Positions 8,149 to 16,292 of a stretch of DNA of 64,000 bases are shown piece after piece. The first letter of the stretch is position 1; each line of letters opens with the position of its first letter. The notes under the pieces were generated by a model. The model was not told the origin of the DNA. It saw nothing but the letters and a program-made list of their open reading frames with translations, and made no database searches. Source of the DNA: Rouxiella badensis (lineage in GTDB: Bacteria > Pseudomonadota > Gammaproteobacteria > Enterobacterales > Enterobacteriaceae); assembly GCF_002093665.1 (NCBI RefSeq), contig NZ_MRWE01000003.1, positions 124,001 to 188,000 on the forward strand. The letters run 5' to 3'. The position numbers were made by a program, and so were the translations under genes.

Positions 8149-9516
8149 TTAAAGCGCCCAGCCGCCGGCGTAGAACACCACCAGCGCAACGGCGATAACT
8201 ACCGTGCCAAGGTTCAGCTTGCGCCACTCGCCTGAGCAAATACGACCCACGACCAGCGAGCTAAAGCCCAGCATAATGCCGGTCACGATGTTACAGGTCA
8301 GCACGATAAATACCGCACACAGCAGCCCCGACATGGCGTCAACAAAGTCGGTGAAGTCCAGCTTGGTCACGTTGCTGAGCATCAGCAGGCCAACGTACAT
8401 CAGCGCAGGCGCGGTCGCATAGGACGGCACCAGATAGGACAGAGGAGAAAGGAACAGCATCAGCAGGAACAGCACCCCGACCACCGTGGCGGTTAGACCG
8501 GTTTTGCCGCCCGCTGCCGTACCTGCCGCAGACTCAATGTACACCGCAGCGGGTGCCGCACCGACCAGACCGGCGAAAATGCTGCTGACCGAGTCCGCCG
8601 TCAGTGCCCTGCCAGCGTTGATAATCTGGCCGTCTTTATCCAACAGGTTAGCCTGCCCCGCTACTGCGCGAATGGTGCCCGTGGCGTCGAACACCGCGGT
8701 CATCACCAGCGCCAGCACGCTCGGTAACACGGCGGCTTTCAGCGCGTCTTTAATATCAAGATTAAAGAACAACGAATGACCGCTCGCGTCAGACAGTGAA
8801 GGCATCGCAAACAGGCCGTGATATTTCACCGCCGGATCGAAAATCAGGCCAATCACGGAAATGGCGATAATCACCAGCAAAATGCCACCCGGCACACGCA
8901 GTTTCTCCAGACCAAAAATCACCGCCAGCCCGAGCAGCGTCATCACCACCGGGAAGGAGGTAAAAGCGCCGAGCGCGACAGGCAGGCCGTCGAGCGGATT
9001 CTTGATAACCAGCCCCACGCCGTTAGCCGCCACCAGCAGTAGGAACAGGCCGATGCCTATCCCCGTACCGTGCGCAACACCGGTCGGCAGATTGCGCAAA
9101 ATCCAGGAGCGAATGCCGGTCACCGAGATAACGGTAAACAGCACGCCCATCAGGAATACCGCCCCGAGCGCCACCGGCACGGGGATGTGCTGACCAATAA
9201 CCAGGCTAAACGCGGTAAACGCCGTCAGGGAGATAGCACAACCAATCGCCAGCGGCAGGTTTGCCCACAGCCCCATCAGCAGAGAGCCAAATCCGGCCAC
9301 CAGGCAGGTTGCAACGAACACCGCCGCCGCAGAAAAACCGGCTTTGCCGAGCATCGAAGGCACGACTATCACGGAATAGACCATGGCTAAAAAGGTGGTG
9401 AGACCGGCGATCACTTCCTGGCGAACGTTACTGCCACGCGCAGAAATAGAAAAGAAAGCATCAAGCGATCCTTTAGGCGTCACGCTGCCGCCCGCTTGAG
9501 ACTGTGGTTGAGACAT
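8149..9516 (-). CDS. ghxP: Guanine/hypoxanthine permease (GhxP-like, NCS2/AzgA family)
   Basis: Proton-coupled purine-base permease of 455 residues (E. coli GhxP/YjcD 449). Opening residues [30 protein letters not shown] match the AzgA-like NCS2 branch. The loop [24 protein letters not shown] and the [28 protein letters not shown] block hold the family motifs 1 and 2. Ten to fourteen hydrophobic segments span the protein. Neighbour yjcE supports the assignment to ghxP rather than its paralogue ghxQ. GhxP imports guanine and hypoxanthine for salvage. Weak PurR-like palindromes lie upstream. Confidence 0.88.
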   Translation of the reverse strand: MSQPQSQAGGSVTPKGSLDAFFSISARGSNVRQEVIAGLTTFLAMVYSVIVVPSMLGKAGFSAAAVFVATCLVAGFGSLLMGLWANLPLAIGCAISLTAFTAFSLVIGQHIPVPVALGAVFLMGVLFTVISVTGIRSWILRNLPTGVAHGTGIGIGLFLLLVAANGVGLVIKNPLDGLPVALGAFTSFPVVMTLLGLAVIFGLEKLRVPGGILLVIIAISVIGLIFDPAVKYHGLFAMPSLSDASGHSLFFNLDIKDALKAAVLPSVLALVMTAVFDATGTIRAVAGQANLLDKDGQIINAGRALTADSVSSIFAGLVGAAPAAVYIESAAGTAAGGKTGLTATVVGVLFLLMLFLSPLSYLVPSYATAPALMYVGLLMLSNVTKLDFTDFVDAMSGLLCAVFIVLTCNIVTGIMLGFSSLVVGRICSGEWRKLNLGTVVIAVALVVFYAGGWAL

Positions 9517-9658
9517 GGTGGATCCTCTGAGTGTGCTACTGAAATGCCTGCGTGGTCATTATGAAATCGTTTCGTGTTGTTCGCTTCCCTACCCGGCTAA
9601 AGGATGTGCGCCGACGTTCAACGATGATAAACACCGTTGAATTATCGGCAAAAAGCCA

Positions 9659-9674
9659 GGGCAAACGTTTAACT
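9659..9674. promoter_or_regulatory. ghxP: Possible PurR box upstream of ghxP
   Basis: GGGCAAACGTTTAACT matches 11 of 16 positions of the PurR consensus ACGCAAACGTTTGCGT, including the central CAAACGTTT core. It lies about 140 bp before the ghxP start. The purine-uptake genes of E. coli are under PurR control, which makes the match plausible. A poorer match (AAGCAAACGATTATCC) lies at 9715-9730. The rest of the 317-bp gap from 9517 to 9833 shows nothing else I recognise. Confidence 0.42.
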
Positions 9675-9833
9675 CACATCGCGTACGGCGGTTCTAAAAG
9701 TCGTAGGTACGGCTAAGCAAACGATTATCCAGCTATTAATACTCTGGTTTCAACTCCGTTTAGCGATGTTTTTGTCATTTTTGTACATTTTAAAGACATT
9801 TAATCTAAAAAAAGCGAGTCGATCAATTTTTAC

Positions 9834-10502
9834 TCAGGATCCTATTTGATAAGGCCCACCCTGTTTTAACGCCTGTTGATAGGCCGGTCTTGCCTGAATC
9901 TTAGCCAGCCACTGTTTCAGGTGCGGGGTTTTATCGGTGGGAAAACGCGAGGCCAGCGCCTCGATTGGAAAGCTCATCTGAATATCTGCGGCGCTGAAGG
10001 TTTCACCGGCAAACCAGGCATTTTTAGTCAAGTGATCTTCAATGTAGGCGGCATGCGTCGCCAGCTGTTTGTCGATGTAATTCTGCTGCACGCCTTTACC
10101 TATCGCCCCGGCTATCGGGCGGATCAACCACGGCATGGGCGGTTTGCCAAGACGCCCGAAGATAAGTTTCATTACCAGCAGCGGCATCAGCGATCCTTCG
10201 GCATAGTGCATCCAGTAACGATACTGCAAACGCGACGAAGGATCCGCTGGCTTGAGAAGACCCTGAAGATCGTAGGTTTCCTGTAAATATTCGAGGATAG
10301 CACCCGATTCAGCGATGATAAGATCGCCATCCTGCAACACCGGCGACTTGCCCAGCGGATGGATCTTCTTAAGCGATGCCGGGGCCAGCATCGTTTTTTC
10401 GTCACGCTGATAGCGTTCGATGGTGTACGGCAGTTGCAGTTCTTCAAGCATCCACAAAATGCGTTGGGAACGCGAGTTATTGAGGTGGTGAAGGATTATC
10501 AT
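9834..10502 (-). CDS. Glutathione S-transferase family protein
   Basis: Cytoplasmic protein of 222 residues with an N-terminal thioredoxin-like GST domain (residues 1-80: MIILHHLNNSRSQRILWMLEELQLPY, cis-Pro in KSPVLQDGDLIIAESGAILEYL) and an all-helical C-terminal domain (about 90-215). The serine in NNSRSQR is at the usual catalytic position of beta/theta-like bacterial GSTs. Such proteins conjugate or reduce electrophiles with glutathione; the substrate is unknown. It stands alone, divergent from the NTF2-like gene. Two further GST genes in this window are distinct in sequence. Confidence 0.85.
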   Translation of the reverse strand: MIILHHLNNSRSQRILWMLEELQLPYTIERYQRDEKTMLAPASLKKIHPLGKSPVLQDGDLIIAESGAILEYLQETYDLQGLLKPADPSSRLQYRYWMHYAEGSLMPLLVMKLIFGRLGKPPMPWLIRPIAGAIGKGVQQNYIDKQLATHAAYIEDHLTKNAWFAGETFSAADIQMSFPIEALASRFPTDKTPHLKQWLAKIQARPAYQQALKQGGPYQIGS

Positions 10503-10621
10503 GCATACACTCCAGAGTAGTCATACTAATTGATTGTTAACTATAGACTACTGAAGAGACGCTAACCTGCGGTAATAAAAGATTACATCAACGATTGACA
10601 AGTTTCGGACAATGCCTCATG

Positions 10622-10660
10622 TTTGAATTTAAATTCATTAAATGTGAATTTAAATTCAAA
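10622..10660. promoter_or_regulatory. Duplicated palindrome, candidate operator
   Basis: TTTGAATTTAAATTCA (10622-10637) is repeated as its exact reverse complement TGAATTTAAATTCAAA (10645-10660). Each half contains the 12-bp palindrome GAATTTAAATTC, centred 21 bp apart, about two DNA turns. The pair lies between the divergent GST and NTF2-like genes, 45 bp before the latter's ATG. This looks like a double site for a dimeric repressor, for example MarR type. The regulator is not identified. Confidence 0.6.
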
Positions 10661-10704
10661 TTATAAACACGCGTTTTATTCGCAATCTAAAAGGGATTAA
10701 CACC

Positions 10705-11043
10705 ATGTCCGACGTTTTAGCCGCAGTAGAACAACAATTTTACGCTTACAATCAGCACGACCTGGAAAAATTCGTTTCCTGTTTTAGCGAAACCTTTATT
10801 GCGTATCGTATGCCTGCCACCGCGCCTTCCATGCAGGGCAAACAGCAGCTGCGCGAGTTTTACGCCCAAAACCGATTTAACAACCCCGCACTGAAAGCCG
10901 AACTCATATCGCGTAGCGTATTGGGTAACAAGGTCTTTGATCTGGAAAGGATCCACGGTCTGAACGAACAACCTATCGAAAGCATGGCGGTATTCGAGGT
11001 GAAAGACGGTCTCATTGAGACCGCCTGGTTTTACTTCGCTTAA
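10705..11043 (+). CDS. NTF2-like / SnoaL-type small protein
   Basis: Protein of 112 residues with the cone-shaped NTF2-like fold pattern: an opening helix (VLAAVEQQFYAYNQHDLEKFVSCFSETFIAYRM), a middle strand and helix (MQGKQQLREFYAQNRF), and closing strands (ESMAVFEVKDGLIETAWFYFA). Relatives include SnoaL cyclases, ketosteroid isomerases and many small proteins of unknown role. AAGGGATTAACACC precedes the ATG. The gene converges tail-to-tail with the inositol-phosphatase gene, sharing stop-codon bases at 11041-11042. No catalytic residue set is clear, so no reaction is assigned. Confidence 0.75.
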   Translation: MSDVLAAVEQQFYAYNQHDLEKFVSCFSETFIAYRMPATAPSMQGKQQLREFYAQNRFNNPALKAELISRSVLGNKVFDLERIHGLNEQPIESMAVFEVKDGLIETAWFYFA

Positions 11044-11825
11044 CGAGGTGACAGGTCGGGCCAAAGTGGCCTGACCGCGTCCATGAGCGCGGGTGTCCCC
11101 GTCGCCACCGACAGGTGACGAATCCCTTCCCCACCGAAATTTACCACCGTTTCCAGCCCGGCTTCCTGACACAGCACCGCGCCACCAGCGATGTCCCACA
11201 GCGTGGTGCGGCGTTGCAGGTGGCCGTCGAGAATACCTTTCGCCGCAAACACCATACCCACGGTGGTACAGCGATAGCAGTGTACCGACCAGTCTGCCTC
11301 ACGCAGACCCCGATAAAATGCCGACGCCTCACCAAGCTGATCGTCTGCGCTATCGCCCAGAGAAACGACCTGAACGTCAGAGAAACGGTTATCGCGCGTA
11401 AAAGGTTTGCCGTTAAGGAAGATGCCCTTGCCGGTCTCTGCGGCAAAAAGTTCGTTAAGCACCGGCAGCGCGACTATCCCAATCACCGGACGATGCCGCT
11501 CGACCAGTCCTAATGAAACGCCCCAAAGCGGCGAACCGCGTAAAAAGTTAGACGTGCCGTCGATCGGGTCAATCACCCAGCACGCGCCTTCGCTCAGCTG
11601 GCCGCCCATCTCTTCACCAATAATCGGGTCGTTGGGGAAATGCTGTTGCAGCTGCTGGCGGATAAAGTTTTCAACCGCGACATCGGCTTCTGAAACAAAG
11701 TCCTGGGTGCGTTTGCTGCTGACATCAATCTCGCTGCGTCGCGCAAAGAAGCTCAGCGCCAGTTCGGCGGCCTGTGCAGCAATTTGGCTGGCGATGCGCA
11801 GCCTGTCGGAAATCTCGTTTTTCAT
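11040..11825 (-). CDS. Inositol monophosphatase family phosphatase
   Basis: Metal-dependent sugar-phosphatase of 261 residues from the ATG at 11825, preceded by AAAGGACGC; a longer frame to 11852 would overlap the upstream gene. Motifs of the inositol monophosphatase family are present: SEADVAVENFIRQQL, IIGEEMGG (metal Glu), WVIDPIDGTSNFLRG (metal Asp residues) and LWDIAGGAVLCQEAG. The family hydrolyses phosphomonoesters such as myo-inositol phosphate, histidinol phosphate or PAP. The start lies 2 bp after the stop of the glycerophosphodiester phosphodiesterase gene, so the two form an operon. This suggests sequential action on a glycerophospho-compound. Confidence 0.88.
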   Translation of the reverse strand: MKNEISDRLRIASQIAAQAAELALSFFARRSEIDVSSKRTQDFVSEADVAVENFIRQQLQQHFPNDPIIGEEMGGQLSEGACWVIDPIDGTSNFLRGSPLWGVSLGLVERHRPVIGIVALPVLNELFAAETGKGIFLNGKPFTRDNRFSDVQVVSLGDSADDQLGEASAFYRGLREADWSVHCYRCTTVGMVFAAKGILDGHLQRRTTLWDIAGGAVLCQEAGLETVVNFGGEGIRHLSVATGTPALMDAVRPLWPDLSPR

Positions 11826-11827
11826 TG

Positions 11828-12664
11828 TTAGCGTCCTTTGTCCTTTAACCAACGGCGCAGTTGACTGACGTTATCAGTCTGAATTGCGCCAAATCCAGCG
11901 TCAACCAACGTGCCCCAGACCTGCGTCGGATGCTGATGGGCGTGGCTATCACAGTAGTCCAGCGAGTGAGAGACATCCAGCGTGTTCACCCATAGGCGAA
12001 TGCCCAACCGTTGCAGCTCCTCTCGCGCCTCGATGACGTCGTGCAAATCGCTAAAATAAAGCGCCATCATCTGCGCGCCAAAGTCTTCTATCTTGCGCAA
12101 ATCTTCGGCAAACTTTCCGGGTCTGGCGTGCACAATCGGCATGTAGGGAATACGTCGCCGGGCGTCAGTCATGTCCAGCGGGAAGGACTGTGCATTGAGC
12201 TCAATCTTGCTTTTAAGCAGCACGCCGTCGGCCATGTTCATGTTGAGCACCAGGTCTATCACGCGCTGGCGATCGCGGGCAAATTTGATATCAATATTCA
12301 CCACGATCCGGCCACGTGCCTCCTCGAGAAAAGCTTCCAGAGAAGGCACACGATCTTCAGTCACCACCATGCCGGGGCGTCCGTCGCTGCCCTTGAGTCG
12401 CGCACGGCGCACTTCAGAGAAGGGCATACGCTGAATTTCGCCCTGATGGTCAGAGGTTCGGTCCAGCCTTGCGTCGTGCACGACCACCAGCTGAGAGTCC
12501 GCAGTACTCTGGGTATCAATTTCGATGATGTCAGCGCCTGCGGCAATCGCGTCTTCGAGCGCAGACAGCGAGTTTTCCGGTGCGCGGGTCCATACGCCCC
12601 GGTGGGCCACAATCAGCACTGACGGGTTTTGCAGTGAAATCAGTTTTCGGGTATCGACGTACAT
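11828..12664 (-). CDS. Glycerophosphodiester phosphodiesterase family protein
   Basis: Protein of 278 residues with the GDPD TIM-barrel motifs: VAHRGVWTRAPENSLSALEDAIAAGADIIEIDTQ near residues 19-52 (catalytic HRG, metal Glu and ENS), VVVHDARLDRTSDHQG (second catalytic His) and VNIDIKFARDRQ. No signal peptide is evident, so it probably acts in the cytoplasm like UgpQ. The family splits glycerophosphodiesters into glycerol-3-phosphate and an alcohol. It heads an operon with the inositol-phosphatase-like gene 2 bp downstream. A LysE-type exporter is divergent from it. Confidence 0.88.
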   Translation of the reverse strand: MYVDTRKLISLQNPSVLIVAHRGVWTRAPENSLSALEDAIAAGADIIEIDTQSTADSQLVVVHDARLDRTSDHQGEIQRMPFSEVRRARLKGSDGRPGMVVTEDRVPSLEAFLEEARGRIVVNIDIKFARDRQRVIDLVLNMNMADGVLLKSKIELNAQSFPLDMTDARRRIPYMPIVHARPGKFAEDLRKIEDFGAQMMALYFSDLHDVIEAREELQRLGIRLWVNTLDVSHSLDYCDSHAHQHPTQVWGTLVDAGFGAIQTDNVSQLRRWLKDKGR

Positions 12665-12830
12665 GTCCTCTCCGGTAAAGGTTTAACTCACACGGAAAGT
12701 AACATTGCACGGGTTTATGACTGTTTGACCCAAAAGCCGTGAACAAAATATGACAACCCCTTGCTTAATAACCCTTAAAAGCTCTATATCTTGTAGGAGA
12801 TTTTTTCGTCAATCATACTCGGAGAATGTC

Positions 12831-13463
12831 ATGCCTGATGCCGCTCATTTGCTGCCTTTTATGTTAATCGCCCTCGGAATGGTGCTCACCCCCGGGCCGA
12901 ACATGATTTACCTGATTTCGCGCTCTCTCTGTCAAGGCCCAAGGGCCGGACTTATCTCACTCGGCGGCGTCGTGGTCGGCTTCCTGTTTTATATGGTTTT
13001 CTCCGCACTCGGTATCACTGCCCTGTTAATGGCCGTGCCGTTTGCCTATGACACCCTGCGATTCTGCGGCGCACTTTATCTGCTGTATATGGCGTGGCAG
13101 GCTATCCGCCCCGGCGGTCGTTCGCCGTTTCAGGTGCGTGAACTCGCCAAAGACAGCCCGCGTAAACTCTTCACCATGGGGCTTTTTACTAACCTACTTA
13201 ACCCCAAGGCCGCCGTGCTGTATCTCTCTCTTTTACCGCAGTTTATCGTGCCTGCGCAGGGTCACGTTCTGATGCAGTCGATGGTGCTGGGCAGCACGCA
13301 GATTGCCGTGAGTTTCTGCGTCAATGCGCTGATTGCACTCTCGGCCGGTTATATCGCGGCATTCCTGGCAGGGCGTCCGTTTTGGACCCTGGTGCAACGC
13401 TGGCTGATGGCGACCGTACTCAGCGGCCTTGCGGTGCGCATGCTGATTGAAGGGCGTAAATAA
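12831..13463 (+). CDS. LysE/RhtB family amino-acid exporter
   Basis: Inner-membrane protein of 210 residues from the ATG at 12831, preceded by GGAGAATGTC; the longer frame from 12750 adds a hydrophilic extension not seen in the family. The hallmark GMVLTPGPNMIYLISRSLCQGPRAGLISLGGVVVGF follows the first membrane span, and GLFTNLLNPKAAVLYLSLLPQFI is the second family motif. About six membrane spans are present. Members export lysine, homoserine, threonine or other amino acids; the substrate is unknown here. Confidence 0.9.
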   Translation: MPDAAHLLPFMLIALGMVLTPGPNMIYLISRSLCQGPRAGLISLGGVVVGFLFYMVFSALGITALLMAVPFAYDTLRFCGALYLLYMAWQAIRPGGRSPFQVRELAKDSPRKLFTMGLFTNLLNPKAAVLYLSLLPQFIVPAQGHVLMQSMVLGSTQIAVSFCVNALIALSAGYIAAFLAGRPFWTLVQRWLMATVLSGLAVRMLIEGRK

Positions 13464-13490
13464 TCGTCGAGATGTTCAGTTAAGGCACAC

Positions 13491-13514
13491 CGCTATATAC
13501 TGGGAAATACAACG
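13491..13514. promoter_or_regulatory. Candidate ModE box (molybdate-responsive operator)
   Basis: CGCTATATA at 13491-13499, six bases, then AATACAACG at 13506-13514. This follows the 9-6-9 layout of E. coli ModE sites (CGTTATATT-N6-TACATAACG at modA). The left arm matches 7 of 9 and the right arm 6 of 9 positions of the modA site. It ends 18 bp before the GTG start of the binding-protein gene, so it may overlap the promoter and repress when molybdate is plentiful. Match found by eye. Confidence 0.6.
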
Positions 13515-13532
13515 TATAACGAGGTTTTCCCT

Positions 13533-14639
13533 GTGCACACTTTTCTAAAATTTTCGCTATCCAGGTCGAATACTTTCAACATCCTGATGCTCGGCGCGGT
13601 GCTGAGCATGTCATCCTTTGGCGCGATCGCCTCACGACAAATCACCGACCAGCTTGGCCGTCAGATAACGATTCCCGATCAGGTCGACAGAGTTGTCGTA
13701 CTTCAGCATCAGACGCTTAATCTTCTCGTGCAGCTCGACGCCAGCAGCAAGATTGTTGGCGTGCTGGCAAACTGGAAACAACAGTTGGGCGACAGCTATG
13801 TGCGCCTCGCACCGCAGCTGCTAACAACACCTGCGCTGGGCGATTTGACGCACGTCGATGTGGAGAGTCTGGTTGCGCTGCATCCGCAGGTCGTCTTCGT
13901 CACAAACTATGCGCCAAAGGAGATGATTGACCAGATTAGCAACGCAGGCATCGCGGTAGTGGCTATTTCGCTGCGCGACGACAGGCCTGGAGAAGCGGGC
14001 AAAATGAATCCGCAGATTAACGACGAGGAGCAGGCCTACAACGACGGGCTAAAAACCGGTATCAGGCTGATTGGTGAGGTGGTGAATCGCCAGAAGCAGG
14101 CTGACGCGCTTATCGATTACACCTTTGCCCAGCGAACTCTGGTGAGCAGCCGCCTGAAGGACGTTGCACCCGACCAACGCGTCCGCGTTTATATGGCAAA
14201 CCCTGACCTCACGACCTATGGCTCCGGCAAATACACTGGCATGATGATGAATCACGCGGGCGCACTTAACGTGGCTGAATCCACGGTGAAAGGCTTTAAA
14301 CAGGTGAGTATGGAGCAGGTCATCGCCTGGAACCCGCAGGTGATTTTTGTACAGGACCGCTATCCGCAGGTGGTGGGTGATATCGAACGCGACCCTAACT
14401 GGCAGGTCATTGACGCCGTAAAGCATCACCGCGTTTATCTGATGCCGGAATATGCCAAGGCCTGGGGTTATCCAATGCCCGAAGCGCTGGCCATCGGTGA
14501 GCTGTGGATGGCGAAAAAACTCTATCCGCAAAAATTCAGCGATATCGATATGCAGAAACAGGCCAATGCCTACTATCAGCGTTTCTATCGCACTGACTAT
14601 GTCGCGCCTAAACCCGCGCCAGCCGAGCCTAAAGCCTGA
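13533..14639 (+). CDS. Class III periplasmic metal/oxyanion-binding protein (FecB/BtuF/MolA fold)
   Basis: Secreted binding protein of 368 residues starting at GTG 13533 (AACGAGG upstream). A hydrophobic signal lies at about residues 14-34 (FNILMLGAVLSMSSFGAIAS). The mature part has two lobes joined by a long helix, as in the Peripla_BP_2 family: RQITDQLGRQITIPDQVDRVVVLQHQ, VDVESLVALHPQVVFVTNY, and EQVIAWNPQVIFVQDRYP. Relatives bind siderophores, haem, vitamin B12 or, in Haemophilus MolA, molybdate and tungstate. The stop overlaps the ATG of a ModA-like gene (TGATG), and a ModE-like box lies upstream. Molybdate or tungstate is therefore my preferred substrate. No permease or ATPase gene adjoins it. 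Confidence 0.82.
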   Translation: MHTFLKFSLSRSNTFNILMLGAVLSMSSFGAIASRQITDQLGRQITIPDQVDRVVVLQHQTLNLLVQLDASSKIVGVLANWKQQLGDSYVRLAPQLLTTPALGDLTHVDVESLVALHPQVVFVTNYAPKEMIDQISNAGIAVVAISLRDDRPGEAGKMNPQINDEEQAYNDGLKTGIRLIGEVVNRQKQADALIDYTFAQRTLVSSRLKDVAPDQRVRVYMANPDLTTYGSGKYTGMMMNHAGALNVAESTVKGFKQVSMEQVIAWNPQVIFVQDRYPQVVGDIERDPNWQVIDAVKHHRVYLMPEYAKAWGYPMPEALAIGELWMAKKLYPQKFSDIDMQKQANAYYQRFYRTDYVAPKPAPAEPKA

Positions 14640-15364
14640 TGACCCGGCAGCTCAACGTTCTGGCTGCGGGCAGCCTGAGAGCCGTTTGGCCGCCTTTAAT
14701 GGCACATTTTACCCGACAGAGCGGGATAGGGGTCTCGACGCAGTTTGGCCCCGCCGGGCTGCTGCGCCAGCGCATTGAAGCGGGAGAACAGCCTGATCTG
14801 TTCGCCTCAGCCAACGTATCACATCCGCAGCGCCTGCTGGCGCTCGGCCGTGCTCAGCGCGTTGAGACCTTTACCGGCAACAGGCTTTGTCTGACGGTGC
14901 ATGAAAATCGGGTAACCGAACACCCCTCATGGTTAGCGTTGCTGAATGACCCCGGGCTGCGGCTCGGCACCTCGACGCCGCTTGCCGACCCTTCGGGTGA
15001 CTACACCTGGCAGCTGTTTGAAAAGATAGAGAGGCGTCACCCCGGCATGGGCGAAAGGCTGCGTCAGTCGGCTTTGCCACTGGTCGGCGGCGCCGAGAGC
15101 CAGCCCGTACCAGCGGGCGAGCTGGCCGCGGCGTGGCTTATCCGCACCGGACAGTGCGAGCTTTTCATCGGCTATGTGAGTTACGCGCGTCGGCTCGCAG
15201 AGTGTGACGGTCTGCGGGTGATTGAAATACCTGAGGATTATAATATTCGAGCGGATTATGCCTTTGCGCAATGCCACGCACGAGCAGAACCGCTGTCAGA
15301 TTTTTTGCTCTCGACAGCGGCGCAGGGGTACTTAACGCGGGAAGGATTTACCGAGAGGGATTAG
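14639..15364 (+). CDS. ModA-like molybdate/oxyanion-binding protein without signal peptide
   Basis: Protein of 241 residues with the ModA-type type II binding-protein fold. LNVLAAGSLRAVWPPLMAHFTRQSG resembles the ModA opening (LxVFAAASLxxAL...F), FGPAGLLRQRIEAGEQPDLFASAN is the second oxyanion-site region, and NRLCLTVHENRV opens the middle. The N-terminus MTRQLNV starts directly in the first strand, so no signal peptide exists and the product would remain cytosolic. Its start overlaps the upstream stop by one base, implying coupled translation. A cytosolic ModA domain could sense or buffer oxyanion rather than feed a transporter. It converges with the RIO kinase gene, overlapping stop codons. 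Confidence 0.78.
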   Translation: MTRQLNVLAAGSLRAVWPPLMAHFTRQSGIGVSTQFGPAGLLRQRIEAGEQPDLFASANVSHPQRLLALGRAQRVETFTGNRLCLTVHENRVTEHPSWLALLNDPGLRLGTSTPLADPSGDYTWQLFEKIERRHPGMGERLRQSALPLVGGAESQPVPAGELAAAWLIRTGQCELFIGYVSYARRLAECDGLRVIEIPEDYNIRADYAFAQCHARAEPLSDFLLSTAAQGYLTREGFTERD

Positions 15365-16209
15365 TCCCTCTCTTTCAGCGCACGCTGACGGTCATAGTAC
15401 TCGTCTTCTGCGGCAGTAATTTCATCGAGCAGAGAGTCCACGTCAGCCTTGTGCGTGTCTTCGGCAAATTGGCCGGTCAGCACGCTTTCCGGGGTCAATT
15501 TACCCTCTTCATACAGCGCCCAGATCTCTTTCGCATAGCGCGTTTCCAGCAGCGCTGGCGCGAATTGCCCGTAGAAATCGGTCATGTTGTTCACGTCACG
15601 CTCGAACATAGATTCGGCATGGTTATTGGCTGAGGCATCAACGGCCTGCGGCAAGTCAATGATAACCGGCCCCTGTGCGTCAAGCAGCACGTTGAACTCC
15701 GAGAGGTCACCATGCACGATACCAGCGCAAAGCATGCGGACGATGTTGCGGATCATGATGTCATGCCCCTCAATCGCCTCCTGCTCGGTAAATATAACGT
15801 CGCTCAAACGCGGTGCTACCAGCCCTTCACCGTCGGTAATAAGCTCCATCAGCAGCACACCGTCGAGGCAGATATAAGGTTGCGGGACCCGCACGCCGGC
15901 GTTTGCCAAACGAAACAGCGCGTCAACTTCGGCCGTCTGCCAAGTCTCTTCCTGCTGCTTGCGCCCAAACTTGGAGCCTTTTTGCATCGCACGTGCGCTG
16001 CGGCTGTTACGAACCTTGCGCCCTTCCTGATACTGAACGGCCTGCTTAAAGCTACGCTGCGTTGCTTCCTTATAAACCTTGGCGCAACGAATTTCCTCAC
16101 CGCATAAAACGGTGTACACGTCGGCTTCTTTGCCACTTTTCAGTCGACGGACCACGTCATCGATTAGGCCGTCATCCACCAGAGGTTGGATTCTATTTGG
16201 GATTTTCAT
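15361..16209 (-). CDS. RIO-type serine protein kinase
   Basis: Atypical protein kinase of 282 residues from the ATG at 16209 (MKIPNRIQPLVDDGLIDDVV); the longer frame to 16254 lacks a ribosome site. Kinase landmarks are clear: glycine-poor loop then SGKEADVYTVLCGEEIRCAKVYKE with the ATP-binding lysine near residue 44, the catalytic loop IVHGDLSEFNVLLD, and the metal-binding VIIDLPQAVD. This is the RIO1-like bacterial branch (PA4780-like in Pseudomonas, also in several enterobacteria). Archaeal and eukaryotic RIO kinases act in ribosome maturation; the bacterial target is unknown. Confidence 0.9.
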   Translation of the reverse strand: MKIPNRIQPLVDDGLIDDVVRRLKSGKEADVYTVLCGEEIRCAKVYKEATQRSFKQAVQYQEGRKVRNSRSARAMQKGSKFGRKQQEETWQTAEVDALFRLANAGVRVPQPYICLDGVLLMELITDGEGLVAPRLSDVIFTEQEAIEGHDIMIRNIVRMLCAGIVHGDLSEFNVLLDAQGPVIIDLPQAVDASANNHAESMFERDVNNMTDFYGQFAPALLETRYAKEIWALYEEGKLTPESVLTGQFAEDTHKADVDSLLDEITAAEDEYYDRQRALKERD

Positions 16210-16292
16210 GCAGCCTTGTACCTTATTTATGCGCGCGAGGGAATCACCCCGCACAAAATTCCTTTAACCGTGCTCTGTCGCCATCCTGTTAG

